From assembly GCA_033065855.1 (NCBI GenBank), contig JAVXUO010001676.1:1-64000 (forward strand): a DNA stretch of 64,000 bases. Reading direction: 5' to 3'. The number at the start of each line of letters is the position of its first letter. Within the stretch, counting starts at the first letter, position 1. A program made the position numbers and the translations under genes. The notes under the pieces were generated by a model. That model was not told where the DNA came from, did not search any database, and was given only the letters and a program-made list of their open reading frames with translations. This document shows, in pieces, positions 34,446-48,503 of the stretch. The stretch comes from Escallonia rubra. Taxonomy: Eukaryota; Streptophyta; Magnoliopsida; Escalloniales; Escalloniaceae.

Positions 34446-35800
34446 ATGGCAACACAAAGGAAGTCGAATAGATTGAGAGGGCCTCCTAAAGATGCTTTCG
34501 CAAAGGATTTTGTGGGCAAACATTGGACACAACCTTATGAGACGAAAAATTCAGGCAATCGAACAAGATAGGAGATGATGACGGTTGCTTTGGGTTCAGA
34601 AACCTACAGCGATGTAAGTGACTTACAACGGGGAAAAATTCAGAAATCTAGTTCGGATTCCGATGACTTACAACCGGAACAGATTCAGGAATCCAGTTCA
34701 GATTCCGATGACGACAAAGAATTACGTGAACTGATTAGAGATCTCCAGGCACAATTGAAAGAATTGAGACAAGAGAATCAAGAATTGGAAGAAAACATGA
34801 AGACCATAAATGCGGAGCAATTAAGAAGTGCTGCTTCAGAACAGACACAAATTGCACAAGAACCCCAATCGACAAAAACAATGACGCGTGAAGTGAACGT
34901 GAGTGGAACATGTATTACCCACGCGCCTCATAATTTTGGTTCTAGCGCCAACAAAGTGATTGAATTCCCTGCTTTAACAGAGGAAATTGTTGGAAAAACA
35001 GAAAGTATATCAAGCCCCAAATGCGAAATCATAAGCTAGTATTATAGGCCCTAATCGAGAATTTGTACATAAACATAAACTGGAATTCATAAAACCACAA
35101 GATATTGAGGGGCAAATTGGAGTACAATTTTCAATAGAGGATATTGAATCGGGTGTGAATCAATGGAGGAATGCAGTGATGGTCTATACATTTGGCAGTA
35201 GACCACCAACGCATGTTATGCAAAGGGTATTGGAAAGAAGATGGGGAACATACAGCAGTATTGCTGTAAGTCTACTAAAACCAGGAATCTTTCTTGTGAA
35301 GCTTGATAATGCAGACTCACATGCTATGATAATGGAAAAATGACCTTGGTCTTTTGACAATAAACCTATGATTGTCAAGCCCTGGTCCCAGGATCTCTCA
35401 TTAGAGAAAATAGGCTTGAAAGTTGTCCCAGTATGGGTAAAACTACCCCATTTGCCTTTACAATTCTGGTAAAACACTATGCTAAGCAAGATTAGTAGCA
35501 CATTGGGTAAGCCTCTCTTTACTGATAGAATGACAACATCTGGAGAAAGGCTAATGTATGCCAGAGTATGCGTGAAAATGGATATTGAGAGCATTTTTTC
35601 AGAAAAGGTGCTATTAAGGGGTCCTAATGGATGGAATCACACACAGCAAGTGGAATATGAGTGGAAGCCTGCCAGATGTACTCATTGCAAGACTTTTGGA
35701 CACTGGGAAACAAGTTGTCTCCTGAAACCGAGAGTGCAACAGGTATGGAAGGCAAAGACTATATATTAGAGAATGAAAAGGAAAACGGGAAACTTGCACA
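34446..35800 (+). pseudogene. LINE II ORF1: coiled coil, DUF4283, zinc knuckle
   Basis: The start is MATQRKSNRLRGPPKDAF at 34446, with a stop at 34569-34571. The open part 34575-35039 holds acidic Ser/Asp repeats and a strong coiled coil (LRELIRDLQAQLKELRQ), typical of the trimerising region of L1 ORF1. DUF4283 follows (IGVQFSIEDIESGVNQW, then VPVWVKLPHLPLQFW near 35430). A complete CX2CX4HX4C knuckle, CTHCKTFGHWETSC, lies near 35677-35718. Stops at 35037, 35341 and 35470 break it. The protein would coat LINE RNA. Confidence 0.85.
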
Positions 35801-36031
35801 AACTGGTCAGCAAAATGAGCAAGGTAACGATAAGCCCACCATTAGGCTGCATAATAGCTTCCAATTACTAGATCAAGGAGAGCAGGAACAAGGTGAAGCT
35901 TTAGAGGAAACTGCTCCAAACAAAGACCCTGGAAATAGACAAACAGGAAGCAAGGCAACCAGTGCAACACTGAAGCAAAAAAGCAGTAGCCTACCTGCTA
36001 GGAAGGGAGAAGGTACAAGATCTGCTTCATT

Positions 36032-37905
36032 ATGTTAGCTAGCTGGAATATCAGGAGTCTAAATGACTCAGCAAAGCAATATGAAATAAAGAAAGTAGTC
36101 AAGTCTCTTAAAATGGGTTTGATTGGCTTGATAGAGACTAAAGTTCTTGTGGAGAAAATTCCTTCTATTATAAGGAAATGGAATAAAGAATGGCAGTTTA
36201 TCAACAATGCCACAAAGAAAGGTGCGTCTAGGATAATGATAGGGTGTGATACAAGACAATTCCAGTTTAATGTGATTGCTAGTGATCTCCAAAGCTTTAC
36301 TGGGACAGTCATAAGGAAATAAGATAACATGGTCTTCTACTTATCATGTGTATTAGGGAATAATAAAGGAACTAAAAGAAGAGAGCTATGGGAACAACTA
36401 CAATAGATGGGAAGGCAAATTGGACAAAACCATGGATTGTTATGGGAGATTTCAATGTGGTAAGAAATTCAAAGAAAAAGGCTGGTGGGGCTCACATCAC
36501 AGTCAGTGAAGTGGAGTTTAACCAATGCCTTAATAGGACACACCTGGAGGATATATCAACTATAGGCATGTTTTATATGTGGAGTAATAAGGGAGATGAT
36601 GAGTTGATCAGATGCAGATTGGATAGGATGCTGCAGAATGAAGTTTGGACGGAAAAAATCCTTCTCTCCCAGGTAACAGCCCATGAACCTGGGATATCAG
36701 ATTACTCTATGCTATGAAAATCTATAAGGAGGAGTATAAGGGGAAAAGACCATTCAAATTCTACAATTTTTGGATGATGCATAAGTCCTTTAAGGATATT
36801 GTGAGAAATATATGGGACAGACAATATCAGGGGACAAAATGTGCAGTTTTGAGCCAGAAACTTAAAAACTTAAAATCCAAGCTCATGAATCTAAATAAAG
36901 CTTGCTACAGCAACATTGCTCAAAGAACAACTGAGGCAGGCATAAAGCTTCAAGAAATCCAAAGGAAAATTCTGGAAGATGGGGAGGCTAGTTGGGTGCA
37001 CCAGGAACATGAAATCCAAGCTGAATATCATCATTTGGTCAAAGCAGAGGAAAGCTTTTACCATCAAAATCAAGGGTGAAGGAGATCAAATTGGGGGATT
37101 TGAATACAGCTTACTTTCATAGAAAGATGAAGGTACATAGAGCCTATAACCAAGTGATGTCCATATTCACTGAGAATGGAGAACAAGTTTGTGGTGCAAA
37201 AGCTATTCATCAGAAGGCTATAAATCATTTCTCCAAATTCCTTGGGGAAGCTGTTAGTAAACATGATAGGACCAAGGGAAGGCTTAGAGAAGTCATCAAG
37301 AAAAACCTCACCTACTCAAATCAGGCTAGGCTATGTTAGTAGGTCCAGTTACACTGATGGAGATCAATGAGGCAGTCTTCTCATTAAAAACTAATAAAGC
37401 CCCAGGACCAAATAGATATACAACTGAATTCTTCCAAGATAATTGGGATATGATTGGTTTTGATCTAGAAAATGCAGTGAATGAATTCTTTAGCACAGGT
37501 AATGGGGTTCACTTCTTCAATAATACTGGATTGACATTGGTGCGAAAGGTTCCATCCATGTCCTAGAACTATGAAGGATTTTAGACCTATTGCTTGCTGC
37601 AAGGTGGTCTATAAAGTGATCTCAAATATCCTTTGCAAAAGAATAAAGGAAATTCTGCCTAAACTCATTAGCACAAGGCAATCAGCTTTGTGAGGGAGAG
37701 ACATATAGCTGACAACATTTCGCTGATGTAAGAAATTGTTAAAAATTACCACAAAAAAGGTGGTAAACCTAGATGTGTCATGAAGGTGGACATTCAAAAG
37801 GCCTATGATTCAGTTGGATGGGATTTCCTACAATGTACTATGGAAGTGTTTGAGTTCCCTAGATCCTACATTCAATGGGTAATGAAATGTGTAACTATAG
37901 TGAAA
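36032..37905 (+). pseudogene. LINE II ORF2, endonuclease and first half of reverse transcriptase
   Basis: ORF2 opens MLASWNIRSLNDSAKQ (36032). The endonuclease signatures are LIETKV, WIVMGDFNVV (36433) and ISDYSML, where the final His of SDH is changed. The RT starts with LKTNKAPGPNRYTTEF (37384), then DFRPIACCKVVYK and KVDIQKAYDSVGWDF (37783-37827). Frame changes occur near 36320-36388, 36714, 37076 and 37560. The RT is cut by the solo LTR right after motif A, at ...VKCVTIV, and resumes at 39335. Confidence 0.85.
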
Positions 37906-39329
37906 GCAATAAAATAACCCTAGAGGGGGGGGGGGGTGAATAGGATTTTAAGACTACTTTAAAAATAACAACCAACAAACATGAAGCACAAACGCTCAAG
38001 TAAACAAATAACCAATCTCAACACAATATGTAAAACAATAATGTAAAGAGAGAAGGGTTTAGAGATACTTGACAATGAGAATTAAATGGTTCGGCTTGAT
38101 ATACCCACAAGCCTACGTCCACCCCTTCAAGGAAGTCCCTTGAAAGGCCCTAGAATCCACTAGTATGATCTTCCTTACGGGTCAAGATCGAACCTCTTAC
38201 AATCCCTTGATGCTATGCCCACATCAAGAACAAGCTTTGACAAACCCAAAGCTCCAAAGCTTGACAACCCCAAGCTTTGATACAAGAACCTTTCAATGAT
38301 GAAATGAGTACAAGATTTCACTCTTAAGAAGTAGATGAGTACAAGTTGAAGTACTAGAACAAGAGAAAGATGAGAGAATTGATGACTTGAAGGATGCTCA
38401 CTCTCAATCAAAGAATTGCTCACAAAGATGCTCTCTTTAATGATGTAAAATCATGAAGATGAAGAGAGAAAAGTTTAATCTATGAGCCTTGATGTTTCTC
38501 TAATGAATGAAGGCTTAGAATGTGGTTTCCATGATGTATAATGAAGCCCCAAATCATTTATATAGAGAAGAGATCAAATATAGCCGTTATAGGCATAAAG
38601 TGGCCAAAACTGCCATTGCAGTCGACTGTAACCAATGCAGTCGACTGTAATCCCTCTAATATAGCCGTTGGAGTTTTGTCCTCGAAAATAGCCGTTGGAA
38701 CAGTATTTTGACCAATGCAGTCGACTGAATTGGAATGCAGTCGACTGCATTACCCTACTGCCTATCGGCTGCCTCACGGAACCCCCTTTCCTATTTTGGG
38801 CATAACTTTCTCTAGAAAATTCGGATTGAGGTGCCGTTTTTTGCGTTGGAAAGATAATGAAAAGTTTTATCAAGATATGAAAAGATTAGCACCAAAAACA
38901 GTTTTGAGAAAATCTGAGTGAGCTCCAAAGTGCACTCATTTTCAAGAACCACACTCGTGTGAAAGGTTATGAACTCACATGCAATGCACAAGGTGTCCTA
39001 AGGTCTTTTTAGGTCATAGTCATCAATCCAAGCATCAAACCAAGACTATTTACATAATTGTAAAGATCAATCATAATCAATGATAACTTAGCCTATGCAT
39101 TCTTTCTTGCTCTTTGACATTGGACTTGATGAAGCTTCCATAGCATGTCACCATAGCTTTAAGCTTCTTTGGCTTTAATCCATCTATCCAACTTCTCAAA
39201 TGTGTCTTCATGAGTGTGCATGTATATACCTACTAAGAATACACTCAAAGCACACATTAGAACATAATCAATGTGTAGTTATCATCAAAACAAGATGTAA
39301 GCCTAGGTTATCCAACCATATGGCTAACA
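37901..39329 (-). mobile_element. Solo LTR of the Sirevirus family inside LINE II (1,429 bp)
   Basis: On the minus strand this starts TGTTAGCCATATGG and ends TTTATTGCTTTCA, the same layout as the two LTRs of the Sirevirus at 44314-58226, with shared text along its length. Landmarks are the G run after TAACCCTAGAGG, the AAGCTTTGACAA stretch, a TATA box near 38555 and the CAGTCGACTG cluster at 38618-38750. The flanks TATAG (37896-37900) and GATAG (39330-39334) agree at four of five positions. No internal region is present, so it is a solo LTR left by recombination. Confidence 0.92.
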
Positions 39330-39334
39330 GATAG

Positions 39335-41103
39335 TAGATTCTCAATAAACTTAAATGGAGCAATGGATGGATATTTTCCTAGCTCAAAGGGATTGAGGCA
39401 AGGAATCCCCATATCTCCTTCTCTCTTCTTATTGGTAATTGCGGCTTTTTTTGGTCTACTAGATGATCACACAGCTAAACCCAGTTTCAATTATCATCCC
39501 AAATATCAAGAACTACAGATTAACCACATCAGTTTTGCAGATGACTTGTTCATCATGGCTGCTGCAGATCAAGTTTCCTTGGCCTACATCAAGAATGCTT
39601 TGGAGGAGTTTGGTACCCTATCTAGACTTATACCAAATTTGGACAAAAGCTCTATGTTTATGGCTGGGGTACAAGAAGAAGATAAGGAAGCTCTGTCCCA
39701 AATTATTGGAGTAAAAACTGCTCAACTTCATGTCAACTATTTGGGGGTGTCCCTCATTTCAACTAAGTTACATGTGAAAGACTGTCAAATACTGTTGGAT
39801 AAACTCACAAGGAAAATTGATAGTTGGACCACTAAATGCTTATCCTATGCAGGTAGAGTCCAGCTTGCTACATCTGTGCTTATAAACATGCAAGTATATT
39901 GGTGTTCTATGTTTATTCTCCCATAGAAAATCTTTAAACAACTTGAAGCAAAAATCAGAGCTTTCATCTGGCATGGAAAAGACAAAATGCACTAAAGCCA
40001 AAGTGGCTTGGAAGGATATGTGTGTCCCTAAACAAGAAGGGGGGTTGGGGATGAAAAGACTGGCTGAGTGGAATAGAGCAGCTCTATCCAAGCATATTTG
40101 GGAACTAGCACACAAAAAGGACTCACTATGGGTTGAATGGTGTCACTCCTACATCATCGAGAATAGGAATATGTGGACTTTTCAACTCCCTGTGACAATG
40201 ACCTAGATATGGAGAAAGATAATCTAGTTCAGAAAGAAAATGCAGCAGCTGGTGTGGTATGATATTGGAAAAGTTGAAAATACCTGGCTCTGGTATGATA
40301 ATTGGATGCCTCAAGGAAATCTGATCGCACAATATGGTAACAAAATCGTCTATGATTCTGGACTAAGGAAGGATAGCAAAGTGAGTGCTATAACAAAAGA
40401 TGGGCACCGGAAATTACCTCAAGCAAGATCTCATGCACTTAGCAGTTGGATTGAAGATATTAGATGCATCAGCATGCCTCAAACGACTAGAGAAGACAAA
40501 ATCATGTGGAAAGGGAATAAGAATGCCATATTCTCAATAAGCTCAGCATGGCAGCTCTTAAGAACTAAAAATGCTTTGGTGCAGTGGTGGAAATTAATTT
40601 GGTTCAGTGGTCATATCCTTAAGTGTGCATTTTGTGCTCTGGATGTTATGCAAGGGAGGATTGAAAACTAAAAACAAATTGATGAAATGGAATCTTAGTA
40701 TGGATGATACTTGTCCTCTTTGTGGAAATCACAAGGAAGATAAAGATCATCTCTTTTGGAGATGCAATTGCACCAATGCAGTGTGGGATGTTGTATTGAG
40801 GAAACTACTGTTACAGTTTCAAGGGGCCTCTTGGAATCAATTCCTTTGATATGCTACCAAGAAATTCAGAGGGAAAAGTTTTCAATTAAGCAAGGCTTAG
40901 AAAGCTTGGGATGGTTGTCACACTTTACATGCTATGGTTTAAAAGAAATAAGAGAACATTTGAGCAGCAACAAGGAGCTGATCATGATGATTCAACAAAG
41001 GATCTGCTGGTGTCTGAGAAGCTGGAAGCAAATAAAGGGGCACAATGTAAACAAAAGACTTTGCTCCAATTGGGAAATTGATCGGAGAATGTTGTTGTCT
41101 TAA
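39335..41103 (+). pseudogene. LINE II ORF2, second half of RT and zf-RVT
   Basis: The RT resumes with SSKGLRQGIPISPSLFLL and reaches the catalytic FADDLFIMAAADQ (about 39532). Connection-region text (NWMPQGNLIAQYGNKIVYD) and the zinc ribbon CPLCGNHKEDKDHLFWRC (about 40713-40770) follow. The protein ends NWEIDRRMLLS at 41103. Stops at about 39925, 40205 and 40670 and shifts near 40620 and 40850 inactivate it. Peptide similarity to LINE I is high along the whole length. Confidence 0.88.
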
Positions 41104-41217
41104 GACAGCTATAGCTATATTGAAATATAGGACATGTATGCTGTGAAAGATTTTTTGTTGTAGAACATTTGATCGATTTGGTAATAAAAGTTTGACTTTC
41201 ACCCAAAAAAAAACCTC

Positions 41218-41398
41218 AAAAAACTCTTAAAAACACAATTAGGAAATTTGACTAGAAAATCCGTCGCTAAAACTTTTAGTGACGGAGATTTTTGTCGCCA
41301 AATCTTAGTTAACTTTTACAGCTTCACATTGGCTTGTTCGACGACGGAATTTATGTGACCGAGTTAAATTCCGTCACCAAAAACTTATTTTCTTGTAG
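41218..41398. mobile_element. Right-end fragment of a CACTA transposon (CACTA 4)
   Basis: The stretch carries GAAAATCCGTCGCTAAAAC, TTTAGTGACGGAG and TCCGTCACCAAAAA, then TTATTTTCTTGTAG, the right-end layout of the CGTCGCTAAA-type CACTA elements at 47455 and 59412. The last bases of the TIR (TG) have changed. LINE II inserted just to its left, and the matching left end is not visible. It abuts LINE IV ORF1, so it was probably inserted there. Confidence 0.65.
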
Positions 41399-41401
41399 AG
41401 G

Positions 41402-43535
41402 CATCATGACATTCCTGCCGAATTGTTTTTCTACGAAGTTGCTGGGCAAATAGGCAGTACTTTGGTGAAGTAATTGCGATAGGTTGGTCGCCGGTTCGTC
41501 AAAATCAGCGTGATTATTTGCGTATCTTAATCTGAGTTGTGGTCAATGACCCTCTAGTGGCTGGAGTATTTGTTCCTACAGTTGGTGAATGTAGGAACTG
41601 GGTGTGGGCTGCAAATGAGAAAATCTTCCGGGTTTGCTATCGTTGTGGCATGATTGATCATGTCAATCAAGAATGCTTAAGTTCTCTGTCACAAGCTCAC
41701 TGGAAAATTGAGCTTGTGAAAAAGGGGCCTCAGATGCTTCATTAGTCTCACAGGCCCCTTTTTTCACGAAAAATTCGGGCATTTGCAAACACTAACTGGA
41801 ATCGTACCAGTCACATTTACATAGATCAAGATTCTCATGTATCAGTGCATGGTGAAACGGTGTTATTGTATGGTTCAGTGATTCATCATGACCCTGGTGC
41901 CTCATCTTCTTTCAAGAATCGAGAAGCAATTCATCATCAATCATCTGAGCCTTCTTCTGAGAAGATGATCTCTTCACCGGAATCTGCTTCTTCTCCAGCG
42001 ACGGATGACGTGGCAATTGCAGTCAATGCAACTCCTAAACTGTTGGAGACGTGTCTTCCGGCGTGGCAGGTTGTTTCACCGGTGCGTGACGCGTGGCACC
42101 GTATTTCTCAGGTAGCTCATCAATTGCTGTACTCTATCTTTCCGGATATGGGACGGAAGTGGGCTGAGGTTTTCTTTGGACCCAAAGCCACTGAGTTGGA
42201 CCTTTGTTTATCAGGCGCTTTTCCTGATCACAGACTTTAGACGGACAGGACTCGTCTTTATTCCAAGTCATGGATTGGGCCAATCCTTTAAATCAAACGG
42301 ACAATATCTTGGCTGTCCATTAGCATGACAAATCAGTTTGGGTGTAATTCTGGTTTGGATCTAAATCTTCAGCCCTCTAATGAATCTAATCATCAAGCTC
42401 ATCCCAATTCTACGGTAGGTTGTCTGCTTTTGTATGTTCAGGGAGTACAACCTGATGACCAATAGGTCTTCTGGGCTAAATGAGAACATGGATACTGTAA
42501 ATATGGATTGCCAATTGCGCTCATATCGTCGACCGATGGTTTACTGCAAGTTCTTCCTGTGCCAACCCCTTGCTCTTCTCGCTCTGATTCCGTTTCTTCG
42601 GGTTCAACAGGGTCTCATAAAAGAAGAGCCCTCTTCTCATTCGAAGACTGTTGCCTTATCAGCATTTAGAAATCTGAATTGTTTGCCTGTGGAGTCCTGT
42701 GATTTTCCTGCTTTAAAAACTTTGGTTAGCGGTGGTTTACCTCTTTCGGCATCTGCATTCGCTCATGAAACACCACAACAGTGCTCTCAGGTCATGCCAT
42801 CTTTGTGGCATTATGCTTTTGGGGTTGAGCTTCATCAACCTCTTATCATTAAATGAAAATTTTGAGCTGGAACAGTGGAGGTTTGAGTCAACACTCCACT
42901 ATTAGAGTTTTTACTGGCGTTTGCATAGGCCTGATCTTATCTTCCTCATGGAAACCAAATTACCTTCGAGCCAAGTAGCTCATATTTTTAGGAATACGGG
43001 GTTTAAAGAAAGTGTTGGAATTGACCCGCTGGGGTGTAGTGGGGGTGTTTGGCTTGGCGATTCTCAGAGTTTTTTTTATTGGTGTTTAGTTTCCTGACAA
43101 AAACTGATTTCAGTTGATGGTCGGGATGGGGTAACTGAATTATATGGTTTTATCTACAGGCATCCTATGGTACATTGTCGTAGTGAAACTTGGCTCCACA
43201 TTCAGAAAATTTTAGAACCATACTCAGGCCCTCTTTGTTTATGTGGGGACGTTAATCAAGTTATGTCTCCAACGAAAAAACTGGACCACATTCGGGTATT
43301 TTTCCTACGCGCAGAGTTGCGAAATTTTCTTGAAAAGTTTGGATTGTCGGATATTGGCTGGTAGGGCTCCCAGTATGCTTGGATGCGGGGTTCTCCTCAA
43401 CTTAGATTTGTTCCTTGAAAAACATGATAGGGTTATGGGTAATCCAGATTGGATTCTCCGTTATCCTGAAGCCATAGCCATTAATCTTGCCATTGTTCGT
43501 TCAGACCATGCCCTCTATTTTAATATATTCTAACC
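41402..43535 (+). mobile_element. L1-type LINE, copy IV (fragment: ORF1 part and ORF2 endonuclease)
   Basis: The fragment opens in DUF4283 (HHDIPAELFFYEVAGQIGST, 41402). A zinc knuckle, CYRCGMIDHVNQEC, follows at 41635-41676, then a Ser/Pro-rich ORF1 tail (41740-42240, stop at 42238). ORF2 starts MKILSWNSGGLSQHSTIR at 42854, with METKLPSSQVAHIFRNTG (endonuclease Glu), LCLCGDVNQVM (43226) and RSDHALYF (43500). It ends at about 43535, where A/T-rich tandem DNA begins; the RT is missing. Stops and shifts (41536, 41743, 42919, 43363) are present. It belongs to the same family as LINE III. Confidence 0.82.
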
Positions 43536-44313
43536 GTAATATAATATATAACTTTTAGAATATTTTTGGTAAAACAAAATCGTTTGACATAAACTTTTTT
43601 GGGTGAGACCACATGACCAACAAATGACCGTGCAATTATTATTAACAAAAATCGCAATAATGGTAAAGCTCATTCTTAAATCTGATGGTCGAAAAAGATT
43701 TAAACTTATATAATGAAAATGTCAGTGTATCTAAAGGTATGCAAATATTATTTTGGATGTGATCTCTATTTTTAAGTTTATTTAATTTTGCTTCTAAAAT
43801 TCTAAATATGCCGTTTTTTTTGTATTTGATTTTGACTATCATGTTCTTAAGACTAACTCTCTAATATAAATTAAAGATAAAAAATCATGTGTCTAAAAAA
43901 TAAGAATAACATATGATTTTTAGAACAAAAAATTTCTGTTACAGTTGATTTAAATTTATTATAGTTTACTAAATGCATATGTATTTATACATAACATAAT
44001 CATTGCAAACAATTATCTATATAATATATAAAATCATTAATGAAATTATAGGACAATTTTTTGGTTTGATAAAAATGCTCGATGAACAAAGTAGCTATTT
44101 AAACATAAATAAAATTTTGAAAAGAAACACACACATATTAGATGAAAAAGTGCAACTAAATCAAATTATTCTTAATTATTATATTTGAGAACATTTTAAA
44201 CCTTTCAAATGCAAAAATTATGATATGTCATTACATTATTTTTTTAGAGTGAAATAAAAATATAACCATTATAAGTGTCCCTAACTATCTCAAATATTAT
44301 CTCGAATAGGGTC
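43536..44313. repeat. A/T-rich diverged tandem DNA, left of the Sirevirus
   Basis: This stretch aligns by eye with 58550-59300 on the other side of the Sirevirus. Shared landmarks include ATAATATATA ... TTAGAAT, GACCACA(T/C)GACCAACAAAT, CTAAAGGTATGCAAAT, and AA(C/T)ATTTTAAACCTTT-like text near 44190. There is no coding content. It ends with GGGTC, the probable target duplication of the Sirevirus. Confidence 0.6.
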
Positions 44314-45746
<1,433 letters not shown>

Positions 45747-45762
45747 ATCTTCCCTTTTTTTA
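45747..45762 (-). other. Sirevirus polypurine tract
   Basis: The minus strand reads AAAAAAAGGGAAGATT directly before the TGTTAACCC start of the 3' LTR, as needed for plus-strand priming. Further purine tracts of the AGGGGGA type occur nearby at about 45870, 45900 and 45965, in line with the multiple tracts known from Sireviruses. Confidence 0.85.
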
Positions 45763-46199
45763 TGATGACATACATTGATTCTACGAGACATAAAAGATAA
45801 TATGCGCAATGAAGCATAACAGTCTCACTATAAGCCATAAGGGGTCATGAGAAGAAATCATGACAAAAAGCTCCCCCTATCTTAAGCAATATAGATATCC
45901 CCCTAACTCAAGTAATATATGCTCATTATCAAAACCACACAAGTATGAATCAATAATCTTTCTCCCCCTTTTGACATCATTAAAAGGATCAAGGGTGTGT
46001 GTGTGTGTGTGAAAGTGATCAACATATGTATCCATCCATGGATAATCAATGTAGCCAACAAGGGCATTCAAAACCAAGAAAACATAAGGACTTGAATATC
46101 CATCAAAAGGTATATCAAGACTGAGAGTAATAGCACATAAAAGACGTAATATGAATCAGAAGTGCAGCAAGATGAAAGTGCTAAGGTTTAGAATATCAA

Positions 46200-46920
46200 C
46201 CCAAGGTCTAATGTAATACTAGGAGTATCATCCATGACAAGGTCTAAAATACATAATAAAATCTGAAGACAGAAGCATCAAGTCCTAATGACTTAAGGAC
46301 CCGATGGTGGAGGTGGTGGATGAAAGATATCATCCTCGGGACACTGAACTCCGCAGAAGTCCTCCAAACGAGAAAGGCGTCGACTGAGCTGACTGTGAGC
46401 GAGATCCATCCGACCGAAACTGGCATGTAGCTGCTGCTGCATCGTATCCAAGCGAGCTAGCATCGATGGAGAAAGGTCGGTCCAACCAATGTGATTGACC
46501 GGCGACAGGAATCATCTCTAGTGAAAATGAAAAACCAGTGTCGGGGAGGTCTAGAAGGTCGGCTATTCGCAACTGAGAGAATGAGAGACGCCGACCAAAG
46601 ACATAAGATGCATGTGAGTGTACACGACTCAGTGGAAATTCTCCAAGTCAAATTTGCATAAAATAGGTGGATTGAATCAGGATAATATAGGATGGTGTTC
46701 CTATCAGTAAGGCAATCAAGATAGCAATCCTGAAGGTGTCTAAGTACACCTATGCTGAATAAAAATGGAGTGTCCAAACGCAAACCGGGAGCCATAGGAG
46801 AAGAGTTTTGTGCGGAGAAACGGTCTAAAGCCTAGCGGTTGCGGTCAAACTCTACCGGGGCAGGCTCGGGCTCGGGCGCGGGTACGGGATAAACTAGGGC
46901 GTGCACGTTTCTCTCTAGCC
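46200..46920 (-). pseudogene. Sirevirus region between pol and 3' LTR with an extra reading frame (fossil)
   Basis: The minus strand shows protein-like text such as LRLDTPFLFSIGVLRHLQDC and YYPDSIHLFYANLTWRIS, preceded by a Pro/Glu-rich stretch (46850-46900) and followed by a Ser-rich part. The YPxxxxxFYANL-type motif recalls the extra ORF (sometimes called env-like, or putative plant transposon protein) that plant retroelements carry after pol. I cannot give it a function. It is broken. Confidence 0.45.
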
Positions 46921-46929
46921 ATTCTTGAA

Positions 46930-47454
46930 ACAATCTAACAAATTTGGAAGATAAATGACATAAGTAAGATGTATGAAAATGCAAAATAAAAAATTAAGGT
47001 TTATGAAATGTTGGAAAAATGATGTTTTCAATGAATTTGTTAAAATAAATCATGTGAAATTAAAAAATATATAAACCCTAGTTTATGCAATTTGGAAAAA
47101 TGTGAATTTTTTACAAATTCAATGTAAGTAACTATGTTGAAGCAAGTAATATGTATAACTAAACATGAATGAAGAGATAAAACATCTAATTGCATGATTA
47201 ATTTGAAGAAATTTTGACAGATGAAGAACCCTAGATTATACAATTTGGGGAAGAATCAATTTTGGACAAATTGAATGTAATTAACCATAAATAATCAAGC
47301 AAATGACATTTTTTAAGCATGAATCAAGTGATCAAACATGTAATTGTTTAATTAATTGAAGAGATTTTGACATTACAAAAAACCCTAGTTTATGAAATTT
47401 GGGGGAAATCAATTTTTGCAAGAATTTATGTAATTAAACTATGTAGGATCATGT
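46930..47454. repeat. About 153-bp tandem repeat in the Sirevirus 3' region
   Basis: ACCCTAG(T/A)TTAT ... AATTTGGG recurs at about 47075, 47228 and 47382 (153-154 bp spacing), with linked AAGCATGAAT and AAACAT(C/G)TAATTG text. The pattern continues on the far side of the CACTA (51283-51440), so the transposon landed within the array. Confidence 0.75.
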
Positions 47455-48069
47455 CACTACAAGAAAAGAGGGAATTAGCGACGGACTTTTAGCGACGGAC
47501 TAAAATCCGTCGCTAAAAGTCGTTTCAGAGACGGAAATAACCGTCGGTAAAAGTCCGTCGGTAAAACTATTTAACTACGGAATTATTCCGTCGGTAAACA
47601 CACCCGTCGGTGAAAGTAGGTTTTTACCGACGGACTTTAACCGACGGGTCTATTCCGTCGGTAAAAGACTTAAAAAGAACAGATCCCCATATCCCTTTTC
47701 TTTTCTTTCTCCCGTTGCTCTCTCTCTCTTTCTTTCTCTCTCTCTCTCTCTCTCCCTCTCTCGCTCACCGGCGATATTCCTTCTGTCGCCGGTCGTCACA
47801 GAACCCATCGCCGGTCGTCGCAGAACCCGTCGCCGGTCGTCGCGTCGCATAACCTGTCAACTCCGGTCGGCTGTCAGCTGTTCCAGTCGCCAGCGCTGCT
47901 TGCCACCGCCATTGCTGGTCCAGTCGTAGCTGCTCTGCTAGTCCTCTTCTCCATTGCTGGTCTCTCTCGGGTGAGCTTCTGCTCCATTGCTGGTCCAGTC
48001 TTGTGCCCTGTTCCATTTCCCCTTCAAGTGTTGGAGTGCTGAACATGTTTATGACTTTATGTATATGAA

Positions 48070-48300
48070 ATGAGATTACTGAAACTGTTTATGTATATGA
48101 AATGAGATTGAAATGAGATTGCTGAGATGAGATTGCTGAAATGAGATTGCTGAGATGAGATTGCTGAACATGTTTATGTATATGAAATGAGATTGCTGAA
48201 AACGAGATTGGAGTTGGACTGTTGGCTGTTGAAATTGCTGTGTTGTTGTTGGCTGAATTGCTGAAATAGCTGAACATGTTATGTATATGAAATGAGATTG
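48070..48300. repeat. Short repeats around AAATGAGATTGCTG
   Basis: AAATGAGATTG or GATGAGATTGCTGA recurs about ten times with small spacers, together with ATGTATATGAAATGAGATTG three to four times. It is simple repetitive DNA without coding value, within CACTA 2. Confidence 0.8.
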
Positions 48301-48503
48301 AAATTAATTTATTGTGTTTGTGTATTATTATTTTTATTATTTTATTTTTTTTAATATTGCGCCTCGCTTCGAAAAGGCGCGCGCCTGCGCCTGCGCCTTG
48401 CGCCTAGGCTCCAGGGACCTTTTGCGCCTTAGGTGCGCCTGCGCCTTTAACAACACTGGTACTAAGTCAAGGCTTGGAGAAGTATTTGTTCTTTCTAACT
48501 GCA

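Larger units (their letters stand above)
34351..41207 (+). mobile_element. L1-type LINE, copy II (near full length, split by a solo LTR)
   Basis: The element runs from a 5' leader (34351) through ORF1 (34446 on), ORF2 (36032 on) and a poly(A) tail at about 41205-41213. AAAAAACCTC flanks both ends (34341-34350 and 41208-41217) and is the likely target duplication, although its A run merges with the tail. Without the solo LTR at 37901-39329 the element is about 5.4 kb, a usual full length for plant L1. It is clearly younger than LINE III but has several stops and frameshifts, so it is inactive. Confidence 0.9.

Noticed and set aside
47610-48046. Arg/Glu-rich frames near the (CT)n tract in CACTA 2
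   Set aside because: They arise from the (CT)n/(GA)n tract and CCGGTCGTCGC repeats; no recognised domain.
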